Positions 62,792 to 64,000 of a stretch of DNA of 64,000 nt are shown piece by piece. Source of the stretch: CAUZFZ01 sp963579025 (GTDB taxonomy: Bacteria > Planctomycetota > Planctomycetia > Planctomycetales > Planctomycetaceae); NCBI GenBank assembly GCA_963579025.1, contig CAUZFZ010000003.1:77910-141909 (forward strand), in the 5' to 3' direction. Both the position numbers and the translations under genes were made by a program. Numbering within the stretch: position 1 is the first letter of the stretch; each line of letters begins with the position of its first letter. A model generated the notes under the pieces. The model was not told where the DNA came from. It saw only the letters and a list, made by a program, of their open reading frames with translations, and did not search any database.

Positions 62792-63817
62792 ATGCACGCA
62801 GCAATCAACCAGGCACTCAGTTTCATATTCGATGGACGGGACATCCCCCGACCGGACACCGAAGCTGCATTCGCAGCCCTTATGGACGGCGAGTGCTCAG
62901 ACGTCGATATCTCGGCTTTGTTGATGGCGCTGCGAGTCAAAGGCGAAGCCGTCGACGAAATCGCCGGAGCCGCCCAGGCGATGCGGCAGCGAGCCACTCG
63001 GATTCCGTGCCAGACTCGCGGCTTGCTGGATACGTGCGGAACGGGTGGGGACCAGCTTCACACATTCAACATCAGCACGGCGACGGCGATTGTTGCAGCA
63101 TCTGCTGGCGTTCCAGTCGCGAAGCACGGTAACAGAAGCGTGTCGAGTTCCAGTGGTTCTGCTGATGTCCTGGAAGCAATGGACTTGAACCTGCAACTTA
63201 CGCCCGAGCAGGTCGGACAGTGTATTGATGAGATCGGGATCGGATTCTGCTTCGCGCCACTATTGCATTCGGCCATGAAGCACGTGGTGCCCGTGCGCAA
63301 AGCGCTGGCCACCCGAACGATCTTCAACCTGCTGGGACCGCTAACAAATCCCGCAGGCGCCGAGTTTCAACTCCTCGGCGCAAACCGGACCGAGTTTGCA
63401 CGCAAGCTGGCCACGGCACTGGCGGAACTCGGATGCGAACGGGCCCTGGTGGTGTGTGGCAACGACGAACTCGACGAAGTCAGCCTGTGGGGCGAAACGG
63501 CCGTCTTTGATGTGCGTTCAGGTTCCGTTCAGGAATCCCGCTGGACGGCGGCCGATTTCGATCTGCCGGAATGCTCCGTCGAAGAATTGCAGGTATCGAG
63601 TGCGGCCGAAAGCGCCGATGCGATTCAGAGCGTGTTTGACGGAGCAGCCGGCGCGCCTCGAAACATCGTCGTAGCAAACACGGCTGCTGCACTGGTCGCC
63701 GCAGGTCGAGCGAATGATCCGAGCGCCGCTGTCGGACTGGCGACCGAAGCGATCGACAGTGGTCAGACGTGTGAAACACTCGAACGGTTGAAAGCGGCCG
63801 CCGCCAGATTCGCGTGA
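62792..63817 (+). CDS. trpD: anthranilate phosphoribosyltransferase
   Basis: A 341-residue TrpD, which joins anthranilate to PRPP in tryptophan synthesis. The signature DTCGTGGDQLHTFNISTATA, with the GTGGD PRPP loop, is followed by KHGNRSVSSSSGSADVLEAM and the metal-binding Asp-Glu in CGNDELDEVS. Length is standard. ATG at 62792 with AGGAACGACG upstream; the frame is open to 62723. No other trp gene is in the window. Confidence 0.95.
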   Translation: MHAAINQALSFIFDGRDIPRPDTEAAFAALMDGECSDVDISALLMALRVKGEAVDEIAGAAQAMRQRATRIPCQTRGLLDTCGTGGDQLHTFNISTATAIVAASAGVPVAKHGNRSVSSSSGSADVLEAMDLNLQLTPEQVGQCIDEIGIGFCFAPLLHSAMKHVVPVRKALATRTIFNLLGPLTNPAGAEFQLLGANRTEFARKLATALAELGCERALVVCGNDELDEVSLWGETAVFDVRSGSVQESRWTAADFDLPECSVEELQVSSAAESADAIQSVFDGAAGAPRNIVVANTAAALVAAGRANDPSAAVGLATEAIDSGQTCETLERLKAAAARFA

Positions 63818-63842
63818 GCCTTTTGAAGTTGCACAGTTTTGC

Positions 63843-63968
63843 TGCCCCGGAGGGGCAAAGGCGAGTAGCCCGGGGTTTCAACCCCGGGAAACAAGCGGTG
63901 GGAGCTTCAATGAGCCCCGGAGGGGCGACGGCAGAGACCGACACGGAATTGCCGTCGCCCCTCCGGGC
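63843..63968. repeat. compound GC-rich repeat region (GCCCCGGAGGGGC)
   Basis: Three inverted repeats in tandem: TGCCCCGGAGGGGCA near 63843; AGCCCGGGGTTTCAACCCCG near 63867; and a larger pair with arms about 63914-63933 and 63950-63968 sharing CCGGAGGGGCGACGGCA. The GCCCCGGAGGGGC unit recurs. It follows trpD and is a REP-like dispersed repeat cluster, probably continuing past the window. Confidence 0.8.
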
Positions 63969-64000
63969 AACGCCGTTAAGGATAATTCAGGTGACTTGTT

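Overview
This 64 kb window is a typical stretch of a planctomycete (Planctomycetota) chromosome, moderately GC-rich and densely coded on both strands. The placement rests on gene families seen together mainly in that phylum: a PSCyt1/DUF1549-DUF1553 cytochrome-like protein, a DUF1559 pseudopilin, a CRTAC1/ASPIC protein with FG-GAP repeats, an arylsulfatase, a ThuA-domain protein, an ECF sigma factor next to a Ser/Thr kinase, a FHA-GAF-PP2C phosphatase, Tat-exported NHL and amidohydrolase proteins, and many short palindromic repeats in the spacers. I see no rRNA, tRNA, CRISPR array, transposase or integrase. Genus-level placement is not possible by eye.

Layout. 0-4 kb: the end of an unknown gene, a ParA ATPase overlapping a ribbon-helix-helix partner, and a large DUF1549/DUF1553 protein. 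4-12 kb: an FkbM methyltransferase, two GT-B glycosyltransferases, a DUF2314-like protein, an MFS transporter and a sulfatase. 12-20 kb: a PQQ-propeller protein with EF-hands, MetX, an HTTM membrane protein with an unknown partner, a PhyH-type dioxygenase, and a ketosynthase-like protein without the catalytic cysteine. 20-34 kb: a polytopic membrane protein, DUF1499, an operon of DUF1559 pseudopilin, TPR/FG-GAP/ASPIC protein and lipoprotein, a PMT-like glycosyltransferase, a 1184-residue AsmA-like protein and ClpS. 34-40 kb: NHL propeller, SpoIIE-type phosphatase, ThuA, Ser/Thr kinase and ECF sigma factor. 40-48 kb: a ceramidase-like protein followed by a redox island. 48-64 kb: BON-domain protein, secreted proteins, SDR dehydrogenase, DPP-IV-like peptidase, a metalloprotease fused to two HbpS/GlcG-like domains, SSB, a WYL regulator, a Gfo/Idh/MocA-SlyX-amidohydrolase operon and TrpD.

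The most notable finding is in the redox island (41.9-47.5 kb). Two genes that an ordinary gene caller would split or truncate read through an in-frame TGA exactly where the protein family has a redox cysteine. One (42636-43208) has Cys-Tyr-Arg-TGA. The other (45360-46010) is a TlpA-like lipoprotein with TGA-Asp-His-Cys in place of the thioredoxin CxxC. The second TGA is followed by a perfect 7-bp hairpin with an AGTT loop 34 nt downstream, fitting a bacterial SECIS; the first has a weaker candidate. I interpret both as exported selenoproteins. They sit beside two ordinary Cys TlpA-like proteins (CEPC and CGPC) and a di-heme cytochrome/beta-propeller protein, which suggests periplasmic thiol/selenol redox chemistry. 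The selenocysteine machinery (selA, selB, selC, selD) is not in the window, so this remains an inference.

Other points of interest are the ketosynthase with Cys to Glu and His to Asn changes, a ClpS whose N-degron pocket is changed to Asp-Asp-Asp, the metalloprotease-HbpS fusion, a GTGGGACA-N6-TGTCCCAC palindrome before the WYL regulator, and at least seven families of palindromic intergenic repeats, several of them between convergent genes.
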